A DNA stretch of 64,000 nucleotides from Aliarcobacter skirrowii CCUG 10374 (GTDB lineage: Bacteria > Campylobacterota > Campylobacteria > Campylobacterales > Arcobacteraceae), in the NCBI RefSeq assembly GCF_003544835.1, contig NZ_CP032099.1, positions 1,736,001 through 1,800,000 on the forward strand, given 5' to 3'. The notes beneath the pieces are model-generated. The model was not told the DNA's origin. It made no database searches and worked only from the letters and a program-made list of their open reading frames with translations. The position numbers and the translations under genes were made by a program. Shown piece by piece: positions 63,232 to 64,000 of the stretch; the first letter of the stretch is position 1, and the number at the start of each line of letters is the position of its first letter.

Positions 63232-64000
63232 TTAATACTCTTTTTTAATAGTTCTGCTATATAAAAGATAACTAGAGGCTATCCAAATAAATGGGATAAT
63301 ATAAAGTGAATGAAAAAGTAACTTATCTGCTATATATTTGATTAAAATATAATAAATTACAACTGTAACAATTGCATAAGCTGTTGTTCTATTTTTTTCA
63401 TATCTTGGATTAAAATATCCAAATACTATTACAAAAAATAGTGATATTAGAGGGAAAATTGATGTTAGTATAAAAAATGTGAAATCATCAATATCTTTAT
63501 TAATTTTAAAATTATTTTTCCAAAAATTATAGCTATTTGTGAACTCCTCATAATTTGAACTAGCTATTGAATCATTTATATACATTTTAGAGTAGTCAAT
63601 TTGATTTACTTCATCTATATCAATTATAAAAACTTTTCCATCATCTAATCTAAAACTTAAATTTCCATCTTGATTTAAAAGATGTGCCTCTTTACTTATA
63701 ATAAACTGCTCTTTATCTTTTTCAGTTTTGAAAAGTTTTACATCTTTATATTTCTTATCATCTTTTTCTGAGATATAAATAAGCCAATCTCCAAACTTTT
63801 GACCAAATTCACTCTCTTTTATATTAAAATTTGCCTCTTTTTTCTTAAAATCTAAAAATGTTTTTGTCAAATATTTTGTTTTTGGAATAAGCCCCAAAGA
63901 GATTACCAAAAGCATAGCTGAGAGCAAAATAGTAATTGGGAAAAAAATCTTTAAAACCCTAACTGGATTTAATCCAAAAGATGTAATAACTGTTAGTTCA
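63232..64000 (-). CDS. LptF/LptG-family permease, 5' end outside the window
   Basis: The frame stays open to the window edge, so this is the C-terminal 256 residues of a YjgP/YjgQ-type protein that extracts lipopolysaccharide from the inner membrane with LptB. The first visible residues ELTVITSFGLNPVRVLKIFF match the conserved coupling helix after the third transmembrane segment. A periplasmic beta-jellyroll (about 45-175 of the visible part) and three C-terminal helices follow. A TTG at 63927 looks like a start but is internal. LptF and LptG cannot be told apart from this part alone. Confidence 0.85.
   Translation of the reverse strand, partial: ELTVITSFGLNPVRVLKIFFPITILLSAMLLVISLGLIPKTKYLTKTFLDFKKKEANFNIKESEFGQKFGDWLIYISEKDDKKYKDVKLFKTEKDKEQFIISKEAHLLNQDGNLSFRLDDGKVFIIDIDEVNQIDYSKMYINDSIASSNYEEFTNSYNFWKNNFKINKDIDDFTFFILTSIFPLISLFFVIVFGYFNPRYEKNRTTAYAIVTVVIYYILIKYIADKLLFHSLYIIPFIWIASSYLLYSRTIKKEY

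Noticed and set aside
63927-63927. TTG at 63927 as start of the LptF/G-like gene
   Set aside because: The frame continues upstream to the window edge with conserved family residues, and a normal family member needs the missing N-terminal helices.

Overview
This AT-rich window reads as part of the chromosome of a Campylobacterota bacterium of the Arcobacter/Aliarcobacter group. The grounds are low-GC coding, gene blocks typical of that phylum (nadD-rsfS facing gapA-pgk-tpiA-fabI; lysA-pheA-hisC-dxs; htrA with a CprRS-like two-component pair; hrcA-grpE-dnaK) and a Wolinella/Helicobacter-type HydABCDE uptake hydrogenase. The assignment rests on gene content and remembered gene order, not on a search.

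Layout. 0-8 kb: the end of a small membrane gene, a TonB-dependent receptor behind a Fur-like operator, a histidine kinase/response regulator pair downstream of the periplasmic protease HtrA, and ilvD. 8-8.4 kb: a tRNA operon (Leu-UAA, Ser-UGA, Cys-GCA) with a strong consensus promoter. 8.4-19 kb: a DksA-like protein, truD, a YfgM/BamB-like envelope pair, ctpA, purC-purS-purQ, plsC, crcB, tatA, argS, rsfS and nadD. 19.7-28.8 kb: one forward run of glycolysis, lipid, amino-acid and isoprenoid genes (gapA, pgk, tpiA, fabI, lysA, pheA, hisC, dxs). 28.8-35.3 kb: a di-haem cytochrome c peroxidase and several transporters. 35.3-46.6 kb: dsbD and a periplasmic thioredoxin, rimK with a retropepsin-like partner, a GGDEF/EAL protein, psd, small unknown genes, mltA and the hrcA-grpE-dnaK heat-shock operon with a degenerate CIRCE operator.

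46.6-62.4 kb is the most coherent region: nearly 16 kb devoted to a membrane-bound [NiFe] uptake hydrogenase. It holds the structural genes hydABC, the protease hydD, the HypF-like hydE, all six hyp maturation genes (hypF, B, C, D, E, A) and a complete ECF-type nickel importer (NikK-, CbiM/NikM-, NikL-, CbiQ- and CbiO-like). Two unexpected genes sit inside it. One is a 46-codon ORF between hypD and hypE that looks like a MazG-family protein with its catalytic centre deleted in frame. The other is a forward-strand protein resembling an IS1595-type transposase that has lost its catalytic residues. truA and the truncated end of an LptF/LptG-type permease close the window.

I saw no CRISPR array, intact insertion sequence, prophage or rRNA. 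Coding is dense and no gene-free stretch exceeds about 180 bases.
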